A stretch of 64,000 nucleotides of DNA from assembly GCA_937943605.1 (NCBI GenBank), contig CALEAW010000003.1, forward strand, positions 47,008-111,007. Reading direction: 5' to 3'. Shown here piece by piece: positions 35,773-44,556 of the stretch. Numbering within the stretch: position 1 is the first letter of the stretch; each line of letters starts with the position of its first letter. The notes below the pieces were generated by a model. That model was not told the origin of the DNA. It searched no databases and saw nothing but the letters and a program-made list of their open reading frames with translations. The position numbers and the translations under genes are program-made. The DNA is from an uncultured Sutterella sp. Its GTDB lineage: Bacteria; Pseudomonadota; Gammaproteobacteria; Burkholderiales; Burkholderiaceae_F.

Positions 35773-35790
35773 AACAGTCGTTCGTCTTTG

Positions 35791-36222
35791 TTATCGAGCT
35801 TCGGCACTTCGTTCAATGCGTAGGGCGAGACCTACGCGCGGGACATCTGCGCTTTGGAGTGTTTTGAGGACGTTCACGACGTCTTCATAACGCACATCTT
35901 TGTCAGCGGCAATGACCACAGGCGTATCAGCCTTTTCACCCTGAGCGGCCTTGACGGTCGACACGAGGCTAGGCATATCAACGGGCTTTAAGTCTTTTCC
36001 CTGACGCATCGAGAGACGACCGTCGGGATAGACGATCAGTTCAATCACTTGTTCAGGAGCTTTGGAAGCCTTGTTGACGGAAGGGAGATTCACGACACTA
36101 GGATTCACAAAGGGGGCGGCAACCATCAAAATCACCACCAACACGAGCATCACGTCGATGTAGGGGACGACATTCATTTCTGCCATCAAGCTACGACGTT
36201 TGTTGTTTCCACGTAGCGACAT
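35791..36222 (-). CDS. tolR: Tol-Pal proton channel subunit TolR
   Basis: This 143-residue ExbD/TolR protein has a short cytoplasmic start and one membrane helix beginning VPYIDVMLVLVVILMVA, where D23 is the proton-carrying aspartate. A periplasmic domain follows. It forms the ion-driven motor with TolQ. Its start lies three bases after the tolQ stop and it is followed by tolA after 18 bases. Confidence 0.95.
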   Translation of the reverse strand: MSLRGNNKRRSLMAEMNVVPYIDVMLVLVVILMVAAPFVNPSVVNLPSVNKASKAPEQVIELIVYPDGRLSMRQGKDLKPVDMPSLVSTVKAAQGEKADTPVVIAADKDVRYEDVVNVLKTLQSADVPRVGLALRIERSAEAR

Positions 36223-36225
36223 GAC

Positions 36226-36897
36226 TTAGCCTCGCATTTGTTGGCGCTGAAGAATGTTCAAAAATTCTTCGCTAAAGCCTTCGAGACGATTCGTGAGGCG
36301 ACCAACACGATTGTTGTAATAGTTGTAGGCAGCGACAGCAGGAATAGCGGCAAAAAGACCAATAGCCGTGGCCACAAGGGCTTCAGCAATACCCGGTGCT
36401 ACGACAGCCAGGCTCACGTTATCCAAGGTCGAAAGACCCGTAAAGGCGTTCATGATGCCCCAGACTGTCCCAAACAAACCAATATAGGGTGAGGTTGAAC
36501 CAATGGACGCCAAGAGCGGAAGGTTACGTTCCAAGTGATCCATTTCACGGTTGTAGACAGCACGCATCGCGCGCGAGACACTATTGAGCGCGTTGGGATC
36601 TTGACGGCTTTGTTTCAGGTATTCGGTCATACCAGCGCTGAAGATGCGTTCTTCAATACCGGCAGTGTCGTGGTTACGCTTTGCGCTTTCGAGCAACTGG
36701 TTGAGTTCAGTACCGCTCCAGAAACGGCTTTCAAATTCTTCCACTTGACGAGTAGCACGAGAGATCGTGAAGTACTTTTGGAAAATCACGGTCCAGCTGG
36801 CGACAGACAGAAAAACCAAAATGGCCAAGACTAACTTCACGACCAAGCTGGCATTGGCGACAAGGGTCAGAATGGATAAATCGGCGGTGGGATTCAT
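36226..36897 (-). CDS. tolQ: Tol-Pal motor subunit TolQ
   Basis: This 223-residue MotA/TolQ/ExbB protein has three membrane helices: one near the N-terminus (about 15-40), and two after residue 125 with the signature GSTSPYIGLFGTVWGIMNAF and a TAIGLFAAIPAVAAYNYY helix. It converts proton flow into force for TolA. It lies 55 bases after ybgC, the usual order ybgC-tolQ-tolR-tolA. Confidence 0.95.
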   Translation of the reverse strand: MNPTADLSILTLVANASLVVKLVLAILVFLSVASWTVIFQKYFTISRATRQVEEFESRFWSGTELNQLLESAKRNHDTAGIEERIFSAGMTEYLKQSRQDPNALNSVSRAMRAVYNREMDHLERNLPLLASIGSTSPYIGLFGTVWGIMNAFTGLSTLDNVSLAVVAPGIAEALVATAIGLFAAIPAVAAYNYYNNRVGRLTNRLEGFSEEFLNILQRQQMRG

Positions 36898-36952
36898 TTT
36901 TTTTAAAGAATGTCAATGGATCTAAAAAAGAGAAGAGCGAGCCAAGGTTGCT

Positions 36953-37366
36953 TTAGGCTTCAGCCCACGGACGAATCTTTTCATAAAGATCGTCAGGAAT
37001 CGGGGTTGGCATATGAGAGCGTGTACCAATTACACCGACGCGAACTTTGCCCGTGGTGATGCGTTCTTCGCCTCGGAAAATGTTTTGCTCAAAAATGAGT
37101 GACGCACGGCCAAGTTTTTCTAAACGCGTGACGACTTCAAGATCGTCATCGAGTTTAGCGGCTCGATGGTAGTTGATGTTGAGCGAAGCAACGACAAAAA
37201 GAACGCCATCATCGCGATCACGTTGCGCATCTTGACCAAAGCCGAGTTGACGCAAGAGGTCACTGCGAGCGCGTTCCATAAACTTCAAGTAGTTGGCGTG
37301 GTAGACAATGCCACCAGCATCCGTATCTTCCCAATAAACACGAATGGGAAAGCGAGCATTCTGCAT
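36953..37366 (-). CDS. ybgC: Acyl-CoA thioesterase YbgC (tol-pal associated)
   Basis: This 137-residue hot-dog-fold thioesterase begins with the signature VYWEDTDAGGIVYHANYLKF, where D16 is the predicted catalytic aspartate. YbgC enzymes hydrolyse acyl-CoA and are almost always encoded at the head of tol-pal operons. Length and motif are normal. Confidence 0.93.
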   Translation of the reverse strand: MQNARFPIRVYWEDTDAGGIVYHANYLKFMERARSDLLRQLGFGQDAQRDRDDGVLFVVASLNINYHRAAKLDDDLEVVTRLEKLGRASLIFEQNIFRGEERITTGKVRVGVIGTRSHMPTPIPDDLYEKIRPWAEA

Positions 37367-37419
37367 GACTAATAGCGTTAATTAAATGGTGATATGAGAT
37401 ATAGCCTAAAAACTCATTC

Positions 37420-37449
37420 AGTATAGGCATACGCACCTAAAAGCAACAA
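37420..37449 (-). promoter_or_regulatory. Candidate promoter of ybgC-tolQRA
   Basis: On the minus strand TTGTTG (37449-37444) and TATACT (37425-37420) are 18 bases apart, giving a predicted start about 45 bases before ybgC. Confidence 0.45.
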
Positions 37450-37467
37450 AAGACTCAAAGAAGTTTT

Positions 37468-38181
37468 TCAAACTGATGCGATTCTTTTGCGAGCGAGCCA
37501 CGTGTTGAGCACGATGATCCAAAAGCCAGCACAAGTGAGCCACGGACTCCAACCGAAAAGAAGCGCCATGATGTCTTGACCAGTGGCCGTTGTCCCTAAA
37601 ACGTGCCAGTTAGGCCACAGAAGGAGTAACCATGTTGTCACCATCCAAATTACAACCCCAGTGAGCATGGCAGGACGCCAATAAAAGCTTGAGAGCATCT
37701 GAATGCCTTCGGTAAGCGATTGACGACGTCGTGCGCCTAAAATGGCGGCCGTAAAAAGGATGCAAGTAAAACTCGTCACTCCACCGGCAATCGCTGCAAC
37801 CAAAGAATACTTTGTGATGTGAACGGTTTTGGAGCTCCCAACTTTGAGTTTTTGTCCTGCGTACTTGAGGGGTTCGCCAGCCTCATCGTGTGTTGCAAAG
37901 GGCACGCTAGCGCGCTCTTCAGGTTGTCCAGCACCCGTTGCTTCAATCGTCGCTTGAAGCAGTGTATCCGTACGGCCTTGACGCTCAAGCGGGATCGCGC
38001 TCAAAAGGGCACTGGTCATGCCTGCAAGTACAATCATTAGAATAGCTTGCATCAATGGGCGTGCCAAGACAGTGTGAATCACTTGGCGTAAGGTGGGTTG
38101 ACGAAGCACGATGATCGAAAACACAACCATCGACGCAAAGGTCAACCACACAAAGGCTGAAAGTATGGGGGAGAAAGGCAT
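37468..38181 (-). CDS. Unrecognised inner-membrane protein downstream of ruvB
   Basis: I do not recognise this 237-residue protein. It has about five predicted membrane helices: residues about 8-26, 42-62, 128-150, 168-190 and 205-225. Between helices two and three lies a polar, probably periplasmic segment of some 60 residues (about 63-125). The second half has a Trp-rich character (YWRPAML, VIWMVTTWLLLLWPNW). The ATG at 38181 is five bases after the ruvB stop, so it is likely translated from the ruvCAB message. No catalytic motif is visible. Confidence 0.75.
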   Translation of the reverse strand: MPFSPILSAFVWLTFASMVVFSIIVLRQPTLRQVIHTVLARPLMQAILMIVLAGMTSALLSAIPLERQGRTDTLLQATIEATGAGQPEERASVPFATHDEAGEPLKYAGQKLKVGSSKTVHITKYSLVAAIAGGVTSFTCILFTAAILGARRRQSLTEGIQMLSSFYWRPAMLTGVVIWMVTTWLLLLWPNWHVLGTTATGQDIMALLFGWSPWLTCAGFWIIVLNTWLARKRIASV

Positions 38182-38186
38182 AGCGG

Positions 38187-39230
38187 TTAAGCGTCGTAAG
38201 AGCCAAAAAGGTCTCGAACCACCGGCGTGGGTGGCGCTAGACGGAAATGTTGCCAGGATTGCGCCGTCGCGACACGGCCTCGTGGCGTACGTTGCAAAAA
38301 GCCTTGTTGAATCAGGTAGGGTTCAACGACGTCTTCAAGCGTATCGCGATCTTCGCCGACTGCAGCGGCCAAGTTGTCAATGCCGACTGGACCACCAGCA
38401 AACTTTTCAAGAATCGTGAGCAAAAAACGCGTGTCAATTTGGTCAAGCCCTTCTGCGTCAACGCTCAGCATACTGAGCGCATCAGCGGCAATTGCTTGTG
38501 TGATATGACCGTCGTGCTTGACTTCGGCGTAATCTCGAACGCGGCGAAGCAAACGGTTGGCGACACGCGGTGTGCCACGACTTCGGCGAGCAATCTCATA
38601 TGCTCCCTTCTCGTCAATCGCGACTTTAAGTAATTGAGCTGAACGCTTGACGATGCGAGAGAGTTCTTCAGGGGTATAAAACTGCAGTTGATTGACGATA
38701 CCAAAGCGCGCACGTAATGGGTTTGTCAACGACCCTGCACGCGTCGTCGCACCGATCAACGTAAAGGGAGGTAAATCAATTTTAATGGAACGTGCGGCCG
38801 GTCCTTCACCAATCATGATGTCGATTTGATAGTCCTCCAGGGCAGGATAGAGGATTTCTTCAACGACAGGTGAGAGACGATGAATTTCGTCAATAAAGAG
38901 AATGTCGTGAGGCTCTAAATTGGTGAGCATCGCAGCTAAGTCGCCGGGACGCTCGAGGACAGGGCCAGACGTTTGACGCAAATTCACGCCCATTTCATGA
39001 GCCACGATGTGGGCCAACGTGGTTTTGCCTAACCCAGGAGGACCAAAGAGCAACAAATGGTCTAAGGGTTCGCTACGACGCTTAGCTGCCTCGATAAAAA
39101 TATGGAGTTGCTCACGAATGGCTTCTTGGCCTACGTACTCTTGAAGTGCCGTTGGGCGTAAGGCACGGTCGACATTTTCTTCGTTCGGATTCGCGGTTTG
39201 CGAATCGATCACACGGGTTGTGTCGGTCAT
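38187..39230 (-). CDS. ruvB: Holliday junction helicase motor RuvB
   Basis: This 347-residue AAA+ ATPase drives branch migration of Holliday junctions. It starts with a variable tail, then RPTALQEYVGQEAIREQL, Walker A GPPGLGKT at 63-70 and Walker B ILFIDEIHRL. The winged-helix C-terminus carries TPRGRVAT. It follows ruvA after 14 bases in a ruvC-ruvA-ruvB order. Confidence 0.97.
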   Translation of the reverse strand: MTDTTRVIDSQTANPNEENVDRALRPTALQEYVGQEAIREQLHIFIEAAKRRSEPLDHLLLFGPPGLGKTTLAHIVAHEMGVNLRQTSGPVLERPGDLAAMLTNLEPHDILFIDEIHRLSPVVEEILYPALEDYQIDIMIGEGPAARSIKIDLPPFTLIGATTRAGSLTNPLRARFGIVNQLQFYTPEELSRIVKRSAQLLKVAIDEKGAYEIARRSRGTPRVANRLLRRVRDYAEVKHDGHITQAIAADALSMLSVDAEGLDQIDTRFLLTILEKFAGGPVGIDNLAAAVGEDRDTLEDVVEPYLIQQGFLQRTPRGRVATAQSWQHFRLAPPTPVVRDLFGSYDA

Positions 39231-39244
39231 GGGTGAAACTTTCC

Positions 39245-39823
39245 TTATCGTGCCAAGGCTTTCAGGGTGAGACGAATGCCGTCATTGACTGTTACGTCTG
39301 GCGGCAATTGACGTACCGCGCTTTGCGCTTCACGTTCGGAATATCCCAAAGCCAAAAGCGCACTCACAATGTCGTTGTGAACGTCAGAGGCTGTTGCTCC
39401 TAGTGTCGACGCAAAAGCCGAGCCGTTGAGTTTACCCTTGAGTTCGAGCACAAGGCGCTCTGCTGTTTTTTTGCCAATCCCCGGGACTCGTGTGAGTAAG
39501 CCAATGTTGTTTTGTTCAACCGCGTCAGCGAGATCGTTTGGGCTCATGCCAGAGAGGACGGCCAATGCGATACGAGGACCAACCCCAGAAATACGAATAA
39601 GCGCACGGAAGGCTTGGCGTTCAGAGGCGGTCGCAAAACCGTAGAGCAACTGAGCGTCTTCACGCACCACCATGTGGGTCAATAGTGTGAGGGGTTGACC
39701 TTCTGTTGGTAAATTGCAAAAAGTCGACATGGGAACATCGACTTCGTAGCCTACGCCATTGACATCGATAAGAATTTGAGGAGGAGCTTTTTCAATCAAT
39801 TTGCCCTGAAGTCGTCCAATCAT
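39245..39823 (-). CDS. ruvA: Holliday junction DNA-binding protein RuvA
   Basis: This 192-residue protein forms the tetramer that holds the junction for RuvB. The N-terminal OB fold starts MIGRLQGKLIEKAPPQILIDV. Two helix-hairpin-helix motifs follow, including ISGVGPRIALAVLSG and VPGIGKKTAERLVLELKGK, and the C-terminal RuvB-binding domain includes ALLALGYSEREAQSAV. Its start overlaps the ruvC stop by four bases. Confidence 0.97.
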   Translation of the reverse strand: MIGRLQGKLIEKAPPQILIDVNGVGYEVDVPMSTFCNLPTEGQPLTLLTHMVVREDAQLLYGFATASERQAFRALIRISGVGPRIALAVLSGMSPNDLADAVEQNNIGLLTRVPGIGKKTAERLVLELKGKLNGSAFASTLGATASDVHNDIVSALLALGYSEREAQSAVRQLPPDVTVNDGIRLTLKALAR

Positions 39824-40413
39824 GCCACTTGTCCTTTGTCTTTCAATAATGCCGTCCAGGCGCTACGTGCCCCTGCTTGTGTGCGTCCTCGTCGAGCTGT
39901 CGCATAGGTTCTTGTGGTTCCGCCAGACTTTTCGAGCGCACGTAATCGAAGCGCATTCGCGCAACACATGGCGCAGGCGAGTGCGTCCGCTTCGTCTGCT
40001 TGTAAAGGGGTATCTAAGTTAAGCAACAAACCCATCATGCGTTGCACCATGGGTTTATCGGCGCGACCTGAACCGCAGACCGCTTCTTTAATTTCGCTAG
40101 GCGTAAATTCTTCGACCGGAAGCCCAGCGAGATTGGCTGCCACTAAGGCTGCTCCACGCGCTTGACCAAGCATCAACGTACTTTGAGGATTGATGTTGAC
40201 AAAGACGCGCTCTGCGGCGGCTTGGGTCGGTTGGGTACGCGCAATAACTTCCTGTAGCGCTCGAGCAATGTGCCCAAGGCGCTCAGCGAGTTCACCTTTG
40301 GGCACATGAATGACCCCACTGTCGACACGAGTATAGGTGCCAGAAACGACGTCGATGACACCCCAACCAGTGTGATTGAGGCCAGGGTCAATCCCGAGAA
40401 TGCGTAGAGCCAC
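39820..40413 (-). CDS. ruvC: Holliday junction endonuclease RuvC
   Basis: This 197-residue resolvase cuts Holliday junctions. Catalytic residues are seen in ILGIDPGLNHTGWG (first aspartate), AAERVFVN (glutamate) and DEADALACAMC (late aspartates). A GTG at 40413 is taken as start since it gives the family N-terminus; the longer frame would overlap the ffh end. The tail after about residue 165 is longer and more basic than in E. coli. The gap from ffh is seven bases, so translation may be coupled. Confidence 0.92.
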   Translation of the reverse strand: MALRILGIDPGLNHTGWGVIDVVSGTYTRVDSGVIHVPKGELAERLGHIARALQEVIARTQPTQAAAERVFVNINPQSTLMLGQARGAALVAANLAGLPVEEFTPSEIKEAVCGSGRADKPMVQRMMGLLLNLDTPLQADEADALACAMCCANALRLRALEKSGGTTRTYATARRGRTQAGARSAWTALLKDKGQVA

Positions 40414-40420
40414 GGTGATG

Positions 40421-41812
40421 TTAACGGCCGAAGCCACCCATGCCAGGGAAGCCACCACGACCAAACTGGCCGAGGGCGCGCATCATTTTGCCTAAACCGC
40501 CTCGCTTCATGCGTTTCATCATTTCTTGAGACTGTTCAAACTGCTTGAGGAGGCGATTAACTTCTTGAACTGGCACACCTGCCCCAGCGGCAATACGCTT
40601 CTTGCGACTAGCCTTAATCAGTTCAGGTTTGCGACGTTCAAAGGGCGTCATACTGTCGATGATCCCTAAGGTGCGACGCACAGAGCGACGCGTTTCTTCT
40701 TCATTGACCTTAGAAGCGGCTTCTTGGAATTGAGCGGGCAACTTTTCAAGGAGCGAACTGAAGCTATCCATGTTGTTCATCTGTGCCAACTGAGCACGGA
40801 AGTCCGTGAGGTCGAACTTATCGCCCTTGCTGAGCTTCTGAGCCAACTTTTCGGCTTCAGCAATGTTGATGGACTTCTGAACGTCTTTCACTAAGCCAAC
40901 GATGTCACCCATCCCGAGGATGCGAGAGGCCATGGCTTCTGGATCAAAGGCGTCAAAGCCCGTCAGCTTTTCTGCGGAACCCACGAACTTAATGGGCTTA
41001 CCCGTGACGTGACGAACGGAGAGCGCTGCACCCCCACGGCTATCGCCGTCGACCTTCGTCAAAATCACACCTGTGAGCGGCAGACGTTCGTTAAAGGCCT
41101 TGGCTGTATTGACCGCGTCTTGACCGAGCATCGCGTCGATCACAAAGAGTGTTTCGGCGGGCTTCAAGAATGTGTTGAGTTCAGCAACTTCGGTCATCAT
41201 GGCTTCGTCAATGGCCAAGCGACCGGCCGTGTCGACGATGAGCACATCAAAAAAGTGACGACGTGCGTGATCCATAGCGGATGCAGCAATGTCCAAAGGC
41301 TTCTGGCCCGTGGTACTTGGGAACCAAGTGGCCTTGGCTTGTTCGGTCACAGTCTTTAACTGATCGATAGCGGCAGGACGATAGACGTCAGCAGAGACGG
41401 TCAAGACCTTCTTACGCTTTTCTTCGATCAAGTACTTGGCAAGCTTACCTGCACTGGTCGTTTTACCAGCCCCTTGCAAACCCGCCAACAAAATCACGGC
41501 AGGCGGCTGAACGTGAAGGTTGATTTCGCGTTCAGATTGCGGAACGTCGCCCCCAATAATGGCGGTCAGTTCACGCTGAACGACCCCCACAAGAGCTTGA
41601 CCAGGGTTGAGGTTACCAACGACCTCTTCACCCATGGCTTTTTCTTTAATACGGGCGAGTACTTCACGGACGACGGGAAGGGCGACGTCAGCTTCAAGGA
41701 GCGCAATACGCACTTCACGAAGCATGTCCTTCGTGTTTTCTTCCGTCAGGCGGGCTTGGCCGCGCATCGTTTTAACGATTTTAGAAAGGCGCTGGCTTAA
41801 AGAGTCGAGCAT
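40421..41812 (-). CDS. ffh: Signal recognition particle protein Ffh
   Basis: This 463-residue GTPase binds signal sequences and the SRP RNA to target membrane proteins cotranslationally. The N domain leads into the G domain with GLQGAGKTTSAGKLA, VDTAGR and TKVDGDSRGG. The methionine-rich M domain is in the last third (MMKRMKRGGLGKMM). It is divergent from a YpjD-like membrane protein, as in many proteobacteria. It is followed directly by ruvC. Confidence 0.97.
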   Translation of the reverse strand: MLDSLSQRLSKIVKTMRGQARLTEENTKDMLREVRIALLEADVALPVVREVLARIKEKAMGEEVVGNLNPGQALVGVVQRELTAIIGGDVPQSEREINLHVQPPAVILLAGLQGAGKTTSAGKLAKYLIEEKRKKVLTVSADVYRPAAIDQLKTVTEQAKATWFPSTTGQKPLDIAASAMDHARRHFFDVLIVDTAGRLAIDEAMMTEVAELNTFLKPAETLFVIDAMLGQDAVNTAKAFNERLPLTGVILTKVDGDSRGGAALSVRHVTGKPIKFVGSAEKLTGFDAFDPEAMASRILGMGDIVGLVKDVQKSINIAEAEKLAQKLSKGDKFDLTDFRAQLAQMNNMDSFSSLLEKLPAQFQEAASKVNEEETRRSVRRTLGIIDSMTPFERRKPELIKASRKKRIAAGAGVPVQEVNRLLKQFEQSQEMMKRMKRGGLGKMMRALGQFGRGGFPGMGGFGR

Positions 41813-42203
41813 GTTTTCGTTCCTAGCGTTGGACTCTGGTGGCTTTGGTTATGGCCAACACGGAGTCTCTTTCCGACAAGTGTTGCCGGAAGCAGGCATC
41901 GGCGAAGCGTCTTCGGTTCGTCGGGCCTATGAAAAAATTTGAGCTTGACACGTCGATTTCAGCGACTCCTAAGCCCGATAAGGCTAGAATCAGAAATACA
42001 AGGCGTGTCATCAATGCTGATTGGTTCAACCGTCGGTCGGAATCGCAGACTCATGGATTGTGTTCTGCCCCTCAACAACCTTTGGCAAACCTCACATTTT
42101 AGTGGTTACGCATGACTTTTGCACCGTTCATAGGGTTCCTTTCGGGGAATCGATGCACAGAGCGCCTTGTTCCTAAAGCTTTAGAAGAAAAAGAGAATAC
42201 AGA
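41813..42203. other. Divergent intergenic region between ffh and the ypjD-like gene
   Basis: This 391-base stretch contains no gene I can support. A perfect TTGACA at 41945-41950 has no good -10 at the right distance, and a TAGAAT at 41985-41990 lacks a good -35. Short frames on both strands show no features. Promoters of both flanking genes must lie here. Confidence 0.6.
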
Positions 42204-43022
42204 ATGTCTATTCTTACCATTTGTTCCGTCCTCGCTGCTGTGCTTTATTTCGGCTCTGGCGTGGCCATTATTGGCTCCATGAAAGGAAGGGGGGCTAAGG
42301 CGTCTGACCTGTTGCGCTGGCCTGTGCTTGCAGCCCTCATTTTGCAAGCCTATGCGCTCCATGGCGAGATGTTCAAAGAAGGTGCCGTGAACTTTGGATT
42401 TGGTTATGCCTTATCGGAAATGTTCTTCTTTGCAGTCATCATTCTTTTGATTGAAACGTGGATTCATCGTCTGCATGGTCAGTTTGGCATTGTGTTGATC
42501 GGAGCGGCGATTGGTACGTTGAGTCCGTTGCTTTTTGTGGGTCAGGCGATCACGACAAGCGTTGAATGGACGACACTTTTCCGTTGGCATTTGATTCTTG
42601 CCATTGCGGCTTATGCCTTCCTCATGATTGCCTTTGTGCATGCGGTCTTGATGGCTATGATGAATCGTCGTTTAAAAGCGATTAATGTGTCCGAAAGTTC
42701 TTCAACATTCCTTGATTCGATGCCTGGTCTTGTGGTGATGGAACGTATCTTCTTCCGTATTGTTTCGGTGGGTTTCCTTTGCATTACGTTGACCTTGATC
42801 GTTGGGGCTTTTGCAACGCAAGAAGCCTTAGGCACTTATTTCAGCTTTGACCATAAGACCATCTTGACGTGGGTTGCCTGGATTTTCTTTGGTATTTTGC
42901 TCGGTGGCCGTCGTATGGCTGGTTGGCGTGCCAAGACGGCGTTGAATTGGTTCTGGGCTGGCTTTGTGGTCTTTGTCGTGGCTTATTTTGGCTACAGCTT
43001 CGTTCAAGAATTAATTGGCTAA
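42204..43022 (+). CDS. YpjD-like inner-membrane protein (cytochrome c assembly family)
   Basis: This 272-residue protein has about eight membrane helices and matches the CcsA/HemX-like family whose YpjD members sit divergently next to ffh in many proteobacteria. Conserved histidines lie between helices (YALHGEMF, FRWHLILAIAAY, FDHKTILTWVAW), as in the haem-handling relatives. No haem-binding WWD motif is visible, so a direct role in cytochrome c maturation is not shown. The gene is followed after 14 bases by the small zinc-finger protein. Confidence 0.82.
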   Translation: MSILTICSVLAAVLYFGSGVAIIGSMKGRGAKASDLLRWPVLAALILQAYALHGEMFKEGAVNFGFGYALSEMFFFAVIILLIETWIHRLHGQFGIVLIGAAIGTLSPLLFVGQAITTSVEWTTLFRWHLILAIAAYAFLMIAFVHAVLMAMMNRRLKAINVSESSSTFLDSMPGLVVMERIFFRIVSVGFLCITLTLIVGAFATQEALGTYFSFDHKTILTWVAWIFFGILLGGRRMAGWRAKTALNWFWAGFVVFVVAYFGYSFVQELIG

Positions 43023-43036
43023 TCGGAGCATAGGCT

Positions 43037-43312
43037 ATGGGACGCATCCTCTTTTTTGTTGCGTTGATCGTGGCGATCTGGATCGCGTGGACGCTCAACC
43101 GTCGACGTAATCGTCTCGATAATGAAGAGCGACGTGAGTTGCAACGACTTCGTGACAAAGAGCGTGAAGCACAAGGTCGTCCCCGTCAGACCGGGGAATT
43201 GATGGTGAAGTGCGATCATTGCGGGATGTACTTTCCCAAAAAAGAAGCCGTACTCAGCCAAGAACATGTTTATTGCTCGAAGCGTTGTCGAGATGCCAGT
43301 CAACATGACTAA
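43037..43312 (+). CDS. PP0621-like small membrane zinc-finger protein
   Basis: This 91-residue protein begins with a membrane helix (about 3-20), followed by a charged helix and then a C-terminal cysteine finger, KCDHCGMYFPKKEAV...YCSKRCR, with four cysteines and a histidine. The architecture matches the uncharacterised PP0621 family found next to ypjD and ampD in beta- and gammaproteobacteria. Its role is unknown. The last eight bases overlap the chosen ampD start. Confidence 0.8.
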   Translation: MGRILFFVALIVAIWIAWTLNRRRNRLDNEERRELQRLRDKEREAQGRPRQTGELMVKCDHCGMYFPKKEAVLSQEHVYCSKRCRDASQHD

Positions 43313-43883
43313 CACCATGATTTGCGAAAAAGACGGTTGGCTCACTCACGTTAAGCGCCGGCCGTCTACGCACTACAACGAGCGTCCAAAAGGGGCGCTC
43401 GTTTCGCTTATTGTTTTGCATTTTATTTCGCTTCCCGCTGGCACTTTTCAGGGGGAAGATGTCGATGACCTCTTTATGGGGCAACTCAATACAGAGGCAA
43501 ATCCTGATTACGCATCTCTCAAAGGGTTACGCGTTTCATCCCACTTTTTTATTCGTCGTAACGGTGAAATTCGCCAATATGTGAGTGTCAATGATCGAGC
43601 TTGGCATGCGGGACTTTCGACCTTTGAAGGGCGCGAGGGATGTAACGACTTTTCGGTTGGGATTGAGCTTGAAGGAACGGGCGAAGTACTTTTTGAGGAT
43701 GCTCAATACGTGGCATTACGTGAGGTACTTGAGACGCTTGATGCTCGGTTGCCGATAGAGGCGGTTACGGGACACGAACATATTGCCCCGGGGCGTAAGG
43801 CAGATCCTGGTCCTTATTTTGATTGGTCGCGTGTTAGACAATGGGCTAAAGGTCGCTGGCGAGTGGTGACAACACCTCAGTAA
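43305..43883 (+). CDS. ampD: 1,6-anhydro-MurNAc-L-alanine amidase AmpD
   Basis: This cytoplasmic zinc amidase of 192 residues strips stem peptides from anhydromuropeptides during cell-wall recycling. Predicted zinc ligands are H39 (VLHF), H157 (TGHEHIAPGRK) and D167 (DPGPYFDW). Three ATGs compete (43293, 43305, 43317), none with a clear Shine-Dalgarno; 43305 is chosen for its eight-base overlap with the preceding stop, the same arrangement as murE-murF. The released tripeptide is the substrate of Mpl, encoded at 50228. Confidence 0.93.
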   Translation: MTNTMICEKDGWLTHVKRRPSTHYNERPKGALVSLIVLHFISLPAGTFQGEDVDDLFMGQLNTEANPDYASLKGLRVSSHFFIRRNGEIRQYVSVNDRAWHAGLSTFEGREGCNDFSVGIELEGTGEVLFEDAQYVALREVLETLDARLPIEAVTGHEHIAPGRKADPGPYFDWSRVRQWAKGRWRVVTTPQ

Positions 43884-43905
43884 AGTTTCTCACCTTCGCG
43901 AGATT

Positions 43906-43914
43906 TGCTATAGT
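43906..43914 (+). promoter_or_regulatory. Candidate extended -10 promoter of yggT
   Basis: TGC directly followed by TATAGT (43909-43914) forms an extended -10 element 33 bases before the yggT start. No good -35 is present, which is tolerated with extended -10 promoters. Confidence 0.35.
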
Positions 43915-43946
43915 CAACGGGACTTTGATTTTTTAGATTCTCTACG

Positions 43947-44498
43947 ATGCTTTTAGGTCTTCTTCAGTTTGTGGTTGGGGTCGTGACGTCCCTCTTTGGC
44001 GTTTTGTTGCTTTTGCGTGTTTGGACGTACGCTTGGGCGCTATCCCCTCGCCACCCGTTTGTGCAGTTGTCTCGACGTGTGTCCGATTGGTTGGTTGAAC
44101 CCCTTTCAAAGGTGATTCTTCGCCAGGGTGGCTATGATTGGCCGAGTTTGTTGGCTGCATTCTTAGTTGCCGTGGTAGCTGTGCTATTACAGCGTGTATT
44201 GACGGGTATGCCGATGACGCCAATAGGTTTGGTGGTGGCACCTTTTGCGACGGTGTTACGCTGGGCTTTAGAAATGATTTCTTGGGGCGCTTTTATTTGG
44301 GTGGCTATGACGTGGCTCAATCCTCAGAGCCCGATGACCTATGCGTTGGGTACTTTGATTGATCCTTTTATTCGTCCGATTCGTCGTGTCTTGCCAATGT
44401 TTGGTCGCTTTGATTTTTCGCCGATCGTGGTGATCTTGCTTGCGAATCTCGCCTTGATTTTGGTGACACCGATTTCGCACGGGTATATTCCGCTCTAA
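43947..44498 (+). CDS. YggT family membrane protein
   Basis: This 183-residue protein contains two YggT repeats, each with a pair of membrane helices and a polar loop of the form PLxxxxRxxxP (DWLVEPLSKVILRQGG and LIDPFIRPIRRVLPMFG). YggT proteins are linked to osmotic tolerance and, in some lineages, to division-site or protein-export functions, but no mechanism is settled. It has its own promoter-like element and a strong downstream terminator. Confidence 0.88.
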   Translation: MLLGLLQFVVGVVTSLFGVLLLLRVWTYAWALSPRHPFVQLSRRVSDWLVEPLSKVILRQGGYDWPSLLAAFLVAVVAVLLQRVLTGMPMTPIGLVVAPFATVLRWALEMISWGAFIWVAMTWLNPQSPMTYALGTLIDPFIRPIRRVLPMFGRFDFSPIVVILLANLALILVTPISHGYIPL

Positions 44499-44518
44499 GA
44501 CGAGCTGATCGAAGATTC

Positions 44519-44555
44519 AAAAACCTGGTTCATGCAAAGTGAGCCAGGTTTTTTT
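44519..44555. terminator. Bidirectional terminator between yggT and the PfkB kinase
   Basis: AAAAACCTGG (44519-44528) pairs with CCAGGTTTTTTT (44544-44555). The flanking A and T runs let it serve both convergent genes. Confidence 0.9.
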
Positions 44556-44556
44556 G

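Noticed and set aside
41875..41935. Possible 4.5S SRP RNA (ffs) near ffh because of GCCGGAAGCAGGC
   Set aside because: The GGAA loop is present by chance; the conserved GGTCCGGAAGGAAGCAGCC context and flanking helix pairing of SRP RNA are not there.
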